A stretch of 64,000 nt of DNA from Mycobacterium sp. URHB0044 (GTDB taxonomy: Bacteria; Actinomycetota; Actinomycetes; Mycobacteriales; Mycobacteriaceae), in NCBI RefSeq assembly GCF_000620625.1, contig NZ_JIAW01000003.1:62001-126000 (forward strand), written 5' to 3'. The notes below the pieces were generated by a model. That model did not search any database. It worked only from the letters and a program-made list of their open reading frames with translations, and was not told the origin of the DNA. This document shows positions 8,456 to 18,009 of this stretch, one piece after another; position 1 is the first letter of the stretch; every line of letters starts with the position of its first letter. Both the position numbers and the translations under genes were made by a program.

Positions 8456-10146
8456 CCGTTCACCAGATCCTCGTAGCGGTACTCGGTCGCGATCGGCGTG
8501 CCGGCGGCGTGCGCGTCCTCTTCGCGCCCGCGCAGCTCGACGCGGCGGATCTTGCCCGAGATGGTCTTCGGCAGCTCGTAGAACTCGACGCGACGCACCT
8601 TCAGGTACGGCGCGAGATGGTCGCGGGCGTATTCCATGATCGCCTTGGCGGTTTCGCCGTCGGGATTCCAGCCGTCGGCCAGCGCGACGTAGGCCTTGGG
8701 CACCGACAACCGCGTGACGTCCGGTTGCGGCACCACCGCCGCCTCGACGACGGCGGGATGCTCGATGAGCACGCTCTCCAGCTCGAACGGCGACACCTTG
8801 TAGTCGGAGCACTTGAACACGTCGTCGGTGCGGCCGATGTAGGTGATGTAGCCGTCGTCGTCGCGCTGGGCGACGTCGCCGGTGTGGTAGTAGCCGCCCG
8901 CCATCACCGCCTCGTTGCGCTCGGGATCGGCGAGGTAGCCGGTCATCAGATTGACGGGGTTGGCTTGCACGTCAAGGCATATCTCGCCTTCGTCACCGGG
9001 CTGCCCGCTGACCGGGTCGATCAGCACCACGGGAACGCCGGGCATGGGCCGTCCCATCGACCCTGGCTTCACCGGCTGGCCGGGCGTGTTGCCGACCTGC
9101 AGCGTGGTCTCGGTCTGGCCGAACCCGTCGCGGATCGTCAGGCCCCACGCCCGTTCCACCTGAGCGATGACGTCGGGATTGAGCGGCTCACCGGCTCCGA
9201 GGATTTCGCGCAACCCTTCAGGCTTCGGGCCCAGGTCGGATTGAATCAGCATGCGCCACACCGTCGGTGGCGCACAGAACGTGTTGACGCCGGCCCGACG
9301 GATCTGATGCAACAGGGCCGCGGCGTCGAATCGGCGGTAGTTGTAGACGAAGATCGTCGCCTCGGCGATCCACGGCGCGAAGAAGCAACTCCACGCGTGC
9401 TTCGCCCAGCCCGGCGAGCTGATCGCCAGGTGTACGTCGCCGGGGCGCACGCCGATCCACGCCATCGTCGACAGGTGGCCCACCGGATAGCTCACCTGGG
9501 AGTGCTCCACCAGCTTCGGCTTGCTCGTCGTGCCCGACGTGAAGTAGATCAACATCGAATCGTCGACGGTGGTGCACGCGTCGAACCGGCCCGTTGGGGC
9601 GACGGCGTAGGCAGCCGAGTACGAGTGCCATCCGTCGACGGGGTGGCCGACGACGATGCGGCCGTAGTCGCCGGCGACGTCGTCGAACTTGGCGGTGTCC
9701 TCGTCGTTGGCGATGACGAACTTGGCACCACCGCGGTCGATGCGGTCGGAGAGGTCGGCTGGGCCCAGCGCACCGGTGGTCGGCATGATGACGGCGCCCA
9801 GCTTGGCGACCCCGAGCATCGATTCCCACAGCTCGACCTGGTTGCCGAGCATCAGGATGACGCGGTCGCCCTTGCCGACGCCGAGCCCCGCGAGCCACGT
9901 CGCGACCCGGTCGGAGCCTTCGGCCATCTCCGCGAAACTGACCTTCTGTTCGGCGCCGTCTTCCTCGACGATCCAGAGCGCCGTGCGGTCGTTGTCCCTG
10001 GCAATGACGTCGAACCAATCGGTGGCCCAGTTGAAGGTGCCGCGTAGCTGCGGCCAGGCGAAGGCATCGACCGCCTTCTCGTAGTCGCCGATCAGGTCGA
10101 CAAGCTGGTCGCGCGCGGTGCGATACAGATCGGTGTTACTAGCCAT
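8452..10146 (-). CDS. Acyl-CoA synthetase, acetyl/medium-chain (ACSM) type
   Basis: A 564-residue ATP-dependent acyl-CoA synthetase. Visible motifs are [28 protein letters not shown] and the C-terminal [12 protein letters not shown] lysine motif that carries the catalytic Lys. The N-terminal FNWATDWFD segment and overall pattern fit the acetyl-CoA synthetase/medium-chain branch rather than the long-chain FadD branch. It heads a two-gene unit with the FadD35-like gene (4-bp overlap) and is divergent from a LuxR-type regulator 58 bp away. Two different ligases in one unit suggest uptake or breakdown of a carboxylic acid that is activated at two stages. This last point is inference. Confidence 0.88.
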   Translation of the reverse strand: MASNTDLYRTARDQLVDLIGDYEKAVDAFAWPQLRGTFNWATDWFDVIARDNDRTALWIVEEDGAEQKVSFAEMAEGSDRVATWLAGLGVGKGDRVILMLGNQVELWESMLGVAKLGAVIMPTTGALGPADLSDRIDRGGAKFVIANDEDTAKFDDVAGDYGRIVVGHPVDGWHSYSAAYAVAPTGRFDACTTVDDSMLIYFTSGTTSKPKLVEHSQVSYPVGHLSTMAWIGVRPGDVHLAISSPGWAKHAWSCFFAPWIAEATIFVYNYRRFDAAALLHQIRRAGVNTFCAPPTVWRMLIQSDLGPKPEGLREILGAGEPLNPDVIAQVERAWGLTIRDGFGQTETTLQVGNTPGQPVKPGSMGRPMPGVPVVLIDPVSGQPGDEGEICLDVQANPVNLMTGYLADPERNEAVMAGGYYHTGDVAQRDDDGYITYIGRTDDVFKCSDYKVSPFELESVLIEHPAVVEAAVVPQPDVTRLSVPKAYVALADGWNPDGETAKAIMEYARDHLAPYLKVRRVEFYELPKTISGKIRRVELRGREEDAHAAGTPIATEYRYEDLVNG

Positions 10147-10204
10147 GCCCGTAGGATCTACGTCACAGTAACTCGTCCGCTACCCCCGAAAGAGGGTGTT
10201 CGCC

Positions 10205-11056
10205 GTGTCCGCCTCGCTGCTGCGCCCGCGCGACGGTGATGCATTGCGGGCCGAACTCCGCCAGGTCGCGGATGCCACCGGGCTGCCACTGGCGTTCGGC
10301 GGCGAGGTGCACGGCGACACGTTGCTGCTCACGGAGTTCTTCGGCGCCCGCACGGGCGGCATGCGCGGGTTGGCGGTCCGGCCGAGCGCCGGGCTCGGTG
10401 GGGCGACGATGGTCGCCGGGCGGCCGATGGCGGTCGCCGACTACCGCCATGCCGCCACGATCACGCATGACTACGACGGGCCCGTGGTCGAGGAGGGCAT
10501 CCGGTCGATCCTCGCGGTGCCGGTGGTGGTCGACGGCCGGGCGCGTGCGGTGCTCTACGGTGCGTACCGCGCTTCCGCTCCGATCGGCGGCAGGGCTGCC
10601 GACGCGATGCTGGCCTCGGCGCGGCGCCTGGGACACGAGTTGCGGGTGCGCGACGAGGTCGATCGGCGGATGCGGCTGCGGGAGGCGCAGTTGGCGAACT
10701 TCGCCGACGCGGTGGCCAATCCCGAGCAGATCCGCGAGGTGCACGCCGAACTTCGCCGCCTGGCGGCGGAGCCCGACGCCGCGCCGGCGATACGTGGCCA
10801 ATTGCGCGAGCTGGCCGACCGGCTTGCGGGCGCCCTCGATGGCGATGGCCGGCCGGAGTCGGCACCACTGACGGCGCGCGAACTCGACGTGCTCTCGCAG
10901 GTTGCGCTCGGCTGCACGAACGCCGAAGCTGCCCAACGTCTTTCGCTGCGGCCAGAGACGGTGAAGAGCTACCTGCGCAGCGCGGCTACCAAGCTGGGCG
11001 CCCGGTCCCGTCATGAGGCAGTGAGCAAGGCGCGCCGGTCGCGACTGCTGCCGTAA
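10205..11056 (+). CDS. LuxR-type regulator with N-terminal GAF-like sensor domain
   Basis: A 283-residue regulator. Residues about 1-150 look like a GAF domain (the GLGGATMVAGRPMAVADY and SILAVPVVVDGRARAVLYGA segments). Residues about 215-275 are a LuxR helix-turn-helix (LTARELDVLSQVALGCTNAEA, with the LSLRPETVKSYL recognition helix; quoted in two parts). I chose the GTG at 10205 because an AGAGG site sits nine bases before it, while the GTG at 10196 has none at a workable distance. It is divergent from the acyl-CoA synthetase pair, so it probably controls them in response to a small acid or acyl compound. Regulators of this GAF-LuxR form commonly sit beside ligase genes in mycobacteria. Confidence 0.82.
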   Translation: MSASLLRPRDGDALRAELRQVADATGLPLAFGGEVHGDTLLLTEFFGARTGGMRGLAVRPSAGLGGATMVAGRPMAVADYRHAATITHDYDGPVVEEGIRSILAVPVVVDGRARAVLYGAYRASAPIGGRAADAMLASARRLGHELRVRDEVDRRMRLREAQLANFADAVANPEQIREVHAELRRLAAEPDAAPAIRGQLRELADRLAGALDGDGRPESAPLTARELDVLSQVALGCTNAEAAQRLSLRPETVKSYLRSAATKLGARSRHEAVSKARRSRLLP

Positions 11057-11093
11057 CGCACCGCCTCTCGTCCAACCTCCCGCTCCGCCCGTA

Positions 11094-11170
11094 CCGCACC
11101 CTCCCCTGCCACCTATCCCGCGCCGCACCCTCCCCTGCCACCTATCCCGCACCGCACCCTCCCCTACCTC
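11094..11170. repeat. 29-bp tandem repeat, 2.6 copies
   Basis: A unit starting CCGCACCCTCCCCTGCCACC occurs at 11094-11122 and 11123-11151 and is cut short at 11152-11170. The strand is strongly C-rich, and the copies differ at one or two positions. It begins the 528-bp gene-free stretch 11057-11584. Confidence 0.75.
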
Positions 11171-11230
11171 GTCGAAACTGCTGTCAGATCGTGAGTTTCG
11201 GACTTTTTGCGGTCTCACAGCAGTCTCGAC
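11171..11230. repeat. Palindromic element, family A copy 1
   Basis: A 60-bp imperfect inverted repeat. The left arm begins GTCGAAACTGCTGTCAGATC and the right arm ends CTCACAGCAGTCTCGAC, with 3 mismatches in 21 bp. The loop contains GGACTTTTTGC. A second copy of the same design is at 11431-11488, so this is a repeat family and not a one-off terminator. Confidence 0.75.
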
Positions 11231-11282
11231 GGAGCGGGCGGCGAACGACGAGCCTAACCCACGCTGGCTCAACCACTATTGA

Positions 11283-11368
11283 ATTTGCCCACCTACGAGC
11301 GACTTTCGTCGATCACTGCCCACGCGCTCCTACCCAGTGGCCCGAAAGTCGCTCGTAGGTGGGCAAAT
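11283..11368. repeat. Perfect 26-bp inverted repeat (family B)
   Basis: The arms 11283-11308 and 11343-11368 are exact reverse complements (ATTTGCCCACC... and ...GGTGGGCAAAT) around a 34-bp loop. The element sits between the two family-A palindromes. Such a long perfect hairpin in a gene-free stretch suggests a short mobile palindrome such as a REP- or MITE-like element. Transcription termination downstream of the LuxR gene is an alternative role. Confidence 0.75.
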
Positions 11369-11430
11369 AACGCAACCTATATTCCGGAGGCAGGTGGTGC
11401 GCATGTTGTCCACAATGTCCTCTGCGCACC

Positions 11431-11488
11431 TCGAAACTGCTGTGAGATCGCAATTTTCGCACTTTTTGCGATCTGACAGCAGTCTCGG
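11431..11488. repeat. Palindromic element, family A copy 2
   Basis: Arms CGAAACTGCTGTGAGATCGC (from 11432) and GCGATCTGACAGCAGTCTCG (to 11487) pair with two mismatches, around a loop with TTTTCGCACTTTTT. It matches copy 1 in sequence and layout. The rest of 11057-11584 shows no convincing gene. Confidence 0.75.
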
Positions 11489-11584
11489 CGCGGAGGTGTG
11501 GGGTGCGGCGGCCCGGGCATGGGCGCTGGCGCGGACGGCAGGCTGGGGCGGGGGTGCCAGCGCGGGCCGGGCGAGCACCGCCCC

Positions 11585-13405
11585 TCAGGCCAGGGAATCC
11601 ACCCAGGCTCGGTGCAGGGCGGCGTACCTGCCGTCGCTGCGAATCAACTCGTCGGGCGGGCCGTCCTCGACGATCTGGCCGTGCTCGAGGACCAGCACCC
11701 GGTCGGCGATCTGGACCGTCGACAACCGGTGCGCGATCACCACCGCGGTGCGGTCGGCCAGCACGGTCGCGAGCGCCCGCTGTACCAGCCGCTCGCTGGG
11801 GATGTCCAACGACGACGTGGCCTCGTCGAGGATCAGCACCGCAGGGTCGGCGAGGAACGCGCGCGCGAACGCAATCAACTGCCGCTGCCCTGCCGACAGT
11901 CGGCCGCCGCGCTTGGCCACGTCCGTCTCGTACCCGTCGGCGAGCGTGTCGATGAACCGGTCCACGCCCACCGCCGTGGCAGCCGCCCGCACCTCGGCGT
12001 CCGTCGCATCGGGACGGCCGAACCGGATGTTGTCGGCGATGGTGCCCTCGAACATGAAGTTCTCCTGCGTCACCATCACCACGTGGTGACGCAGATCGGC
12101 CTGCGAGAGATCGCGGAGGTCGACGCCATCGAGCGTCACCGAGCCCGCAACGGGGTCGTAGAACCGGGCGATCAGCTTGGCGATCGTGGTCTTGCCCGCC
12201 CCCGTGGTGCCGACCAGTGCCACGGTCTGGCCCGCCGGTATTTCCAGGTGCAGATCGGGCAGCACCGGCCGGCCGGGTTGGTAGGAGAAGTCCACGTGAT
12301 GAAAGCCGATGTCGCCCTTCACGTTCTGCAACTGCACCGGGTGCGGCGGATCCTGGATGCCGGGCTCCTCGGCCAGCACGCCCGCGATCTTCTCCAGCGC
12401 CGCGGCCGCGGACTGGAAGGTGTTGAAGAACTGCGAGATCTCCTGCATCGGCTCGAAGAAGATCCGCAGGTACAACAGGAACGCCGTCAGCGTGCCCAGC
12501 GTCATCTCGCCCTGCAGCACCCGATAGCCGCCGTACAGCAGCACCACTCCGGTGGTGATGTTGCCGACCAGCCGGACCCCCGGCATGAAGACCGCGAGCA
12601 ACTTGAAGGCCCGCTCGTTGATGGTCTTGTACTGGTCGGCGACGTCTTCGAAGATCTCCTGGTTGCGCGGCTCCCGGCGGTACGCCTGAACCGCCTTGAT
12701 GCCCGTCATGGTCTCGACGAACTGCACGATCACCAGCGCGGCGCTCTCGCGCACCTTCTTGTACGTCTTCGACGACTGCGCGCGGAACCACCACACCAGC
12801 AGCACCAGGACGGGGAAGGCGCACAGGCACATCAGGCCCAGCCGGACGTCGAGCACGACGAGCAGCACCGCCGTGCCGCACAGCGTCAGGATCGCGGTGA
12901 TGAGACCGTCGAACCCGGTCTGCAGCATGTCCTGGATGGCCTCGACGTCGTTGGTCGAACGGGCGACCACCCGGCCGGACGTGTAGCGGTCGTGGAACGC
13001 GACGTCGAGACGCTGGAAGTGCCGGAACAGCCTACGGCGCAACTCGAGAAGCACCTTCTGGCCGATCCGTCCGGACCGGCGCAGGAAGAACATCCGGCTG
13101 GTGGCCTGAATCAATACGACACCGCACAGCGCCGCGACGATCGTCAGCAGCTCGCGGGACGAGTGGCCCTCCACGATGGGCGGGATGCCGTGGTCGATCC
13201 CGCGCTGTACGAGCAGCGGTACGGACAGCCGCGCGGCGTTCTCCGCCACCACGACGATCGCCAACAGCGCGACCGTGGTGACGTAGGGCCGCAGCAGTGA
13301 ACCCAACAGCGAGCGGGCCTCGCGGCGGCGCGAGACCGATTCGTCGATGGGCAGGTCGTCGTCGTCATTGGTGACGGCGCGGCCGCGCCAGTCCGTCGTC
13401 GTCAT
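11585..13405 (-). CDS. ABC exporter half, consensus ATPase site
   Basis: A 606-residue transporter half with an N-terminal six-helix membrane domain (about residues 30-320) and a C-terminal nucleotide-binding domain. The latter shows Walker A GTTGAGKTT, signature LSAGQ, Walker B LILDEATSSLD with the catalytic Glu, and the H-loop IAHRLST. The signature is LSAGQ instead of the usual LSGGQ. It follows the gene at 13434-15368 by 28 bp on the same strand. That partner has the opposite defects, so the two very probably form an asymmetric heterodimeric exporter at the inner membrane. The substrate (drug, lipid or peptide) cannot be read. The start ATG at 13405 excludes an upstream shadow extension. 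Confidence 0.9.
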   Translation of the reverse strand: MTTTDWRGRAVTNDDDDLPIDESVSRRREARSLLGSLLRPYVTTVALLAIVVVAENAARLSVPLLVQRGIDHGIPPIVEGHSSRELLTIVAALCGVVLIQATSRMFFLRRSGRIGQKVLLELRRRLFRHFQRLDVAFHDRYTSGRVVARSTNDVEAIQDMLQTGFDGLITAILTLCGTAVLLVVLDVRLGLMCLCAFPVLVLLVWWFRAQSSKTYKKVRESAALVIVQFVETMTGIKAVQAYRREPRNQEIFEDVADQYKTINERAFKLLAVFMPGVRLVGNITTGVVLLYGGYRVLQGEMTLGTLTAFLLYLRIFFEPMQEISQFFNTFQSAAAALEKIAGVLAEEPGIQDPPHPVQLQNVKGDIGFHHVDFSYQPGRPVLPDLHLEIPAGQTVALVGTTGAGKTTIAKLIARFYDPVAGSVTLDGVDLRDLSQADLRHHVVMVTQENFMFEGTIADNIRFGRPDATDAEVRAAATAVGVDRFIDTLADGYETDVAKRGGRLSAGQRQLIAFARAFLADPAVLILDEATSSLDIPSERLVQRALATVLADRTAVVIAHRLSTVQIADRVLVLEHGQIVEDGPPDELIRSDGRYAALHRAWVDSLA

Positions 13406-13433
13406 GACCGTTTGCTCTTCGCGCAGGCGCTCA

Positions 13434-15368
13434 TCATCGGCGTTCCGCCGCTTCCCGCTCGCGGCCGTCCTCGTGGGCCTCGGCCGCCTCGCGCTCCAGG
13501 TATAGGCGATCCAGACGGTTGCGGTCTTCGTCCTGCGCCCAGTCGCAGCTGCGCTCCACGTCCTCGTCGAGGTCGTCGTCGGCGGCCAGCAGGTAGCGGT
13601 ACTCCGGTGCGGTGGCGAGCAATTCGGCATGGGTGCCGACGTGCGTGATGGTGCCGGCTTCGAGCAGAGCCACCCGATCGGCGAGCAACACCGTCGAGGC
13701 GCGGTTGGCAATCACCACTCCGGTCAGCGACCCCAGCACCCGGCGCAGCGCCTCGGTGACGACAGCCTCGGTGTGCACGTCGAGCGCCGAAAGGGTGTCG
13801 TCGAGCACCAGGATCGACGGACCCGCCAGCAGCGCGCGTGCCAGCGCGAGGCGCTGCCGCTGCCCGCCGGACAGGCTCATGCCCTGCTCGCCGATGCGGG
13901 TGTCCAGGCCGAACGGCAATTCGTAGACGAAGTCGGCCGCGGCGACCTCGACGGCCTCTGCGAGCTGCTCGTCGGTGGCGTCGGGCCGGCCCAGCCGCAG
14001 GTTCTCGGCCACCGACATCGAGAACAAGGTCGGATCCTCGAACGCCGTCGCAACGGCCTGCCGCAGCGCGGGCAGCGACAAGTCGCGGATGTCGCGGCCG
14101 TCGATGAGGATGCGGCCCTCGGTGACGTCGTAGAGCCGCGACAGCAGCGACGCCAGCACCGACTTGCCCGAGCCCGTCGACCCGACCAGGGCCAGCGTCT
14201 CGCCGGGCTCCACGGTGACGCTGAGATGCCGAAGCGCCCAGTCGTCCTGTGCGGCGTCTGGGAACCGGAAGCCGACGTCGATCAGCTCCAACCGCCCGCC
14301 GCGCGGCGTCTCGGCCGTCGGCCCGTCGGTGATCTCGCGCGGCGCGTCGAAGATCTCGGCGACGCGGTTGGCCGCCGTCATCGACTCCTGCGTCATCGAC
14401 AGCAGGAAGCCCAGCGACGCGATGGGCCACACCAGCGACAGCATCATCGTGATGAACGCGACGAGCGTGCCCATGGTGACCAGGCCGTTGCCCGCCGCGT
14501 AGGCGCCGACGCCCAGCACGATGATCAACGTGAGGTTCGGGATGACCTCGAGCAGCGTCCAGAAGTTCGCGGACACGCCGACCTTGCTGACCTCGGTGTC
14601 GAACAGCTTGGTGGCGCGCTCGTCGAACCGTTGATAGGCGTACTCCTCGCGGCCGAACGCCTTGACCACGCGCAGCCCGAGCGCCTGCTCCTCCACGTGG
14701 GTCGCGACGTTGCCGGACTGGTCCTGGGCGGCGCGGGAGAGCTTGGTGAACTGGCGCTGGAAGTGCAGCACGGTCGCGGTGATCGGCACGATCGACACCA
14801 CCACCACGACGCCGAGCGGCCAGTACATCGCCAACAGGATGCCGGTCACCACGACGATCTGGATGACGTTGAGCAGCAGGAAGAGCAGCCCGAATGACAG
14901 AAACTGGCGGATGGTGCTCAGATCGTTCATCACCCGGGAGAGCAGCTGGCCGGACTGCCACTTGCCGTGGAAGGACATCGGCAGGATCTGCAGGCGCGCG
15001 TAGAGGTCCTTGCGGATGTCGGCCTCGACGCCCATGGTGGCCCGGGCCACCAACCAACGCCGGATGAACCACAGCACCGCCTCGGAGACGAGGAGCGCGG
15101 TGGCGGCGGTGCCGAGGACCCACAACTGTTGCTGATTCTGCTGCCGGACCGGACCGTCGATCACAGCCTTGGTCATCAGTGGGATCGTGACGGTGGCGGC
15201 GAGGCTCAGCAGCGCCGCGACGAGCATGGCGGCCCACCGCGCCCGGTACGGCTTCAGGTACGGCAGCAGCCGCAGGATGTCCGACGACGCCCTGATCCGC
15301 CGCGGCGGCGGCGCGATGGCCGGCACGGAGCGAAGCCCCGACTCGTCAGCGCGCATCGATTCACCCAT
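13434..15368 (-). CDS. ABC exporter half, degenerate ATPase site
   Basis: A 644-residue half transporter. The membrane domain covers about residues 30-330; the nucleotide-binding domain has Walker A GSTGSGKSV and a perfect LSGGQ signature. The Walker B segment reads VLDDTLSALD, with Asp in place of the catalytic Glu, and the H-loop reads IANRAST, with Asn in place of His. This is the pattern of the non-hydrolysing site in heterodimeric exporters such as TM287/288. A charged tail of about 45 residues rich in Glu, Asp and Arg follows the ATPase domain. ATGs at 15368 and 15356 are both possible starts; I used the first. It is the upstream gene of the pair. Confidence 0.88.
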   Translation of the reverse strand: MGESMRADESGLRSVPAIAPPPRRIRASSDILRLLPYLKPYRARWAAMLVAALLSLAATVTIPLMTKAVIDGPVRQQNQQQLWVLGTAATALLVSEAVLWFIRRWLVARATMGVEADIRKDLYARLQILPMSFHGKWQSGQLLSRVMNDLSTIRQFLSFGLLFLLLNVIQIVVVTGILLAMYWPLGVVVVVSIVPITATVLHFQRQFTKLSRAAQDQSGNVATHVEEQALGLRVVKAFGREEYAYQRFDERATKLFDTEVSKVGVSANFWTLLEVIPNLTLIIVLGVGAYAAGNGLVTMGTLVAFITMMLSLVWPIASLGFLLSMTQESMTAANRVAEIFDAPREITDGPTAETPRGGRLELIDVGFRFPDAAQDDWALRHLSVTVEPGETLALVGSTGSGKSVLASLLSRLYDVTEGRILIDGRDIRDLSLPALRQAVATAFEDPTLFSMSVAENLRLGRPDATDEQLAEAVEVAAADFVYELPFGLDTRIGEQGMSLSGGQRQRLALARALLAGPSILVLDDTLSALDVHTEAVVTEALRRVLGSLTGVVIANRASTVLLADRVALLEAGTITHVGTHAELLATAPEYRYLLAADDDLDEDVERSCDWAQDEDRNRLDRLYLEREAAEAHEDGREREAAERR

Positions 15369-15474
15369 CAACTCTTGTCTATCCCACACCTACGACATCG
15401 ACCCCGTCGACGCGTCGCCACCGAAAACCCCCGGCTTCAAGGTTCCCACGGCGGACAACCGAATAACGATCACG

Positions 15475-17355
15475 TCAGGCCGCGACCGTGTCGTCCCGGA
15501 ACTGCGTTTCGTACAGCTCGGCGTAACGCCCGCGGCGGCCCAGCAGCTGTGCGTGGGTTCCCCGTTCGACGATACGGCCGTCCTCGACGACCAGGATCAG
15601 GTCGGCGGCGCGGATCGTCGACAGCCGGTGGGCGATGACGATCGACGTCCGGCCCTCCAGCGCCTCGGCCAGCGCCTGCTGCACCGCCGCCTCCGACTCG
15701 GAGTCCAGCGACGCAGTGGCCTCGTCGAGTACGACGACGCGCGACCGGCCCAGCAACAGCCGCGCGATGGTCAGGCGTTGACGCTGACCGCCGGACAGCC
15801 GGTAACCGCGCTCGCCGACGACGGTGTCCAACCCGTCGGGCATGTCCTCGACCACGTCGGCGAGGCGGGCGCGCCGCAGCGCGTCCCACAACTGGTCGTC
15901 GTCGGCATCCGGCGCCGCAAGGGTCAGATTCGACCGGATCGACTCGTGGAACAGGTGACCGTCCTGGGTGACGACACCGACCGTCTCCTTCAACGACGCG
16001 AACGTCACGTCGCGCACATCGGCCCCGGCAAGCCGGACCGCACCCGAGTCGACGTCGTACAGCCGCGCCACCAACGACGCGATCGTCGACTTGCCCGCAC
16101 CCGAGGAACCCACCAACGCCACCATCTGCCCGGCGGGCGCGGTGAACGAAACACCGTGCAGCACTTCGTCGCCGCCGCGATCGTCGAGCACCGCGACCTC
16201 CTCCAGCGAGGCCAGCGACACCTTGTCCGCCGACGGATAGCCGAAGCGGACGTCGTCGAACTCGACGGTGACCGGACCGTCGGGCACCGGCACCGCGCCG
16301 GCCCGCTCGCGGATCAGCGGCGTCAGGTCGAGCACCTCGAACACCCGCTCGAAACTCACCAGCGCACTGGCGATTTCGACGTGCGCGTTGGCCAGCGCCG
16401 TCAGCGGCGCGTAGAGCCGGGTCAGCAGCAGCGCCAGCGAGACGATCGCACCGGCCTCCAGATGGCCGCCGATCGCCAGCACGCCGCCAAGCCCGTACAC
16501 CAGCGCCAGGGCGAGCGCCGACATCAACGTCAACGAGTTCATGAAGGTGGACTGCAGCATCGCCGATCGGACGCCGATGTCGCGGACCCGGTCCGCGCGC
16601 ACCGCGAATTCGTCGGACTCCCGGACCGGATCGCCGAACAGCTTGACGAGCGTCGCGCCGGGCGCCGAAAAGCGTTCCGTCATCTGGGTATTCATCGTCG
16701 CGTTGTAGATCGCACTCTCGCGGCTGAGCTTCGCCATGGTGCGCCCGATCCGGCGCGCGGGCAGCAGGAACAGCGGGGTCAGCAACAGCGACAGCGCGGT
16801 GATCTGCCACGAGATGCTCAGCATCACGCCGAGCGTCAGGGCCAGCGTGACGAGGTTGCCCACCACGCCGGACAGGGTGTCGGAGAACGCGCGCTGGGCG
16901 CCGATGACGTCATTGCCGAGCCGGCTGACGAGGGCGCCGGTGCGGGTCCTGGTGAAGAACGCCACCGGCATGCGCTGCACGTGGTCGAAGACGGCGGTGC
17001 GCAGGTCCAGGATGAGGCCCTCGCCGATGTTCGACGACAGCCAGCGGGTCAGCAGTCCGACCGCGGTTTCGGCCAGCGCCACGACGGCGATGATCGACGC
17101 GATGACCACGACGGTGGACGCCGGGCCGCCGTGCACGATGGCGTCGACCACCCGGCCGGCAAGCACCGGTGTGGACACCGCAAGCAGCGCGCCCACCACG
17201 CTGACCGCGACGAATCCGCCCAGCCGCCGATGGTGGCGCGCCGAGAAGCGCCAGATCCGCTTCAGCAGCTCGCGGTTGGCGAGCGAGCGCAGGTTGCCGC
17301 CATTCGCTCGTGTCTGCCGGTACAGCGTCTGACGCGCGACCGTTTCCAAGTTCAT
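15475..17355 (-). CDS. ABC exporter, homodimer type
   Basis: A 626-residue full half-transporter: membrane domain about residues 45-340, then an ATPase domain with Walker A GSSGAGKST, signature LSGGQ, Walker B VVLDEATASLD and H-loop IAHRLST, all consensus. It can therefore hydrolyse ATP at both sites as a homodimer, unlike the heterodimer pair next to it. An insertion of about 20 residues (SLEEVAVLDDRGGDEVL region) precedes the Walker A strand. It lies 106 bp upstream of the pair on the same strand and may be co-transcribed. I used the ATG at 17355, where the conserved sequence starts; an ATG 24 bp upstream is in frame. The substrate is unknown. Confidence 0.88.
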   Translation of the reverse strand: MNLETVARQTLYRQTRANGGNLRSLANRELLKRIWRFSARHHRRLGGFVAVSVVGALLAVSTPVLAGRVVDAIVHGGPASTVVVIASIIAVVALAETAVGLLTRWLSSNIGEGLILDLRTAVFDHVQRMPVAFFTRTRTGALVSRLGNDVIGAQRAFSDTLSGVVGNLVTLALTLGVMLSISWQITALSLLLTPLFLLPARRIGRTMAKLSRESAIYNATMNTQMTERFSAPGATLVKLFGDPVRESDEFAVRADRVRDIGVRSAMLQSTFMNSLTLMSALALALVYGLGGVLAIGGHLEAGAIVSLALLLTRLYAPLTALANAHVEIASALVSFERVFEVLDLTPLIRERAGAVPVPDGPVTVEFDDVRFGYPSADKVSLASLEEVAVLDDRGGDEVLHGVSFTAPAGQMVALVGSSGAGKSTIASLVARLYDVDSGAVRLAGADVRDVTFASLKETVGVVTQDGHLFHESIRSNLTLAAPDADDDQLWDALRRARLADVVEDMPDGLDTVVGERGYRLSGGQRQRLTIARLLLGRSRVVVLDEATASLDSESEAAVQQALAEALEGRTSIVIAHRLSTIRAADLILVVEDGRIVERGTHAQLLGRRGRYAELYETQFRDDTVAA

Positions 17356-17406
17356 GTAATCACCGTAAAACCTCAACAATGGATGAGGTCAATTCACTCC
17401 CCCCGG

Positions 17407-17459
17407 GCGATCTGTGGAGTTTCGGCGGCGGTTAGCGCGGCTAAAACTCCACAAATCGC
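17407..17459. repeat. Inverted repeat between ABC and chromate transporter genes
   Basis: Arms GCGATCTGTGGAGTTT (17407-17422) and AAACTCCACAAATCGC (17444-17459) match at 15 of 16 positions around a 21-bp G/C-rich loop. It lies just past the stop of the chromate transporter unit, so it could terminate that transcript. It could also be another member of the dispersed palindromes seen at 11.2-11.5 kb. Confidence 0.6.
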
Positions 17460-17463
17460 AGGG

Positions 17464-18009
17464 TCAGACGATGCCGAAGTACCCGATCACCCCCGCCGCG
17501 ACCACGATCAGCAGCGGGTTGAGCTTGGTGAACACGAAGATCAGCGTGCAGATCCCGGTCAGCGTGTAGGCCCGCCAGTCGTGGTCGGCGGCGCGGCTCA
17601 TCACCAGCGACGTGGCCAGGATGAGCCCAACGGTCAGCGGCGCGAAGCCCCTCTCGACGGCGATCCGCCACTTGGAGTCCTGCGCCCGCTGCCAGAACTG
17701 CGTGATGACGTACACCAGCGACGCCGCCGGGATCACCATGGCGGCCGTCGCGATCACCCCGCCAAGAATGGCGCCGGGCACTCCCCCGACCGGCAGGCCC
17801 GCGGCGTACCCGACCATGGCGACGATCAGGATGCTCGGGCCCGGCGCCGTCTGGGAGATGGAGAAGACGTCGGCGAACTGGCTGTCGGTCAGCCAGCGGT
17901 GGTCGTGCACCGCGCGCAGGTGCATCTCGGGAAGGACTGCGTTGCCGCCGCCGATCGACAGCAGGGACAGCGTGCCGAATAGCGCGATGATCTGCAGATA
18001 CGTGCTCAC
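17464..18009 (-). CDS. Chromate transporter, C-terminal half protein
   Basis: A 181-residue membrane protein of the short-chain chromate transporter family (PF02417). It contains the GGGNAVLPEM segment near residue 20 and the TAPGPSILIVAMVGYAAG segment near residue 55, both typical of ChrA domains, and about five hydrophobic helices. The start GTG at 18009 overlaps the stop of the preceding half as GTGA. In larger bacteria the two halves are fused in one ChrA protein of about 400 residues; here they are separate genes that should form a heterodimer. Short ChrA pairs export chromate in some species, but other anions are possible. Confidence 0.85.
   Translation of the reverse strand: MSTYLQIIALFGTLSLLSIGGGNAVLPEMHLRAVHDHRWLTDSQFADVFSISQTAPGPSILIVAMVGYAAGLPVGGVPGAILGGVIATAAMVIPAASLVYVITQFWQRAQDSKWRIAVERGFAPLTVGLILATSLVMSRAADHDWRAYTLTGICTLIFVFTKLNPLLIVVAAGVIGYFGIV

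Noticed and set aside
6818..10047. Long plus-strand open frames (552 and 512 codons) across the acyl-CoA synthetase region
   Set aside because: They are antisense to genes with clear enzyme motifs; their translations are rich in Asp, Val, Arg and His with no family pattern, as expected for the complement of high-GC codons.
15169..17982. 937-codon plus-strand frame over the ABC exporter and chromate transporter genes
   Set aside because: Composition is typical of an antisense shadow, it runs through several real genes, and it has no ribosome site or recognisable domain.
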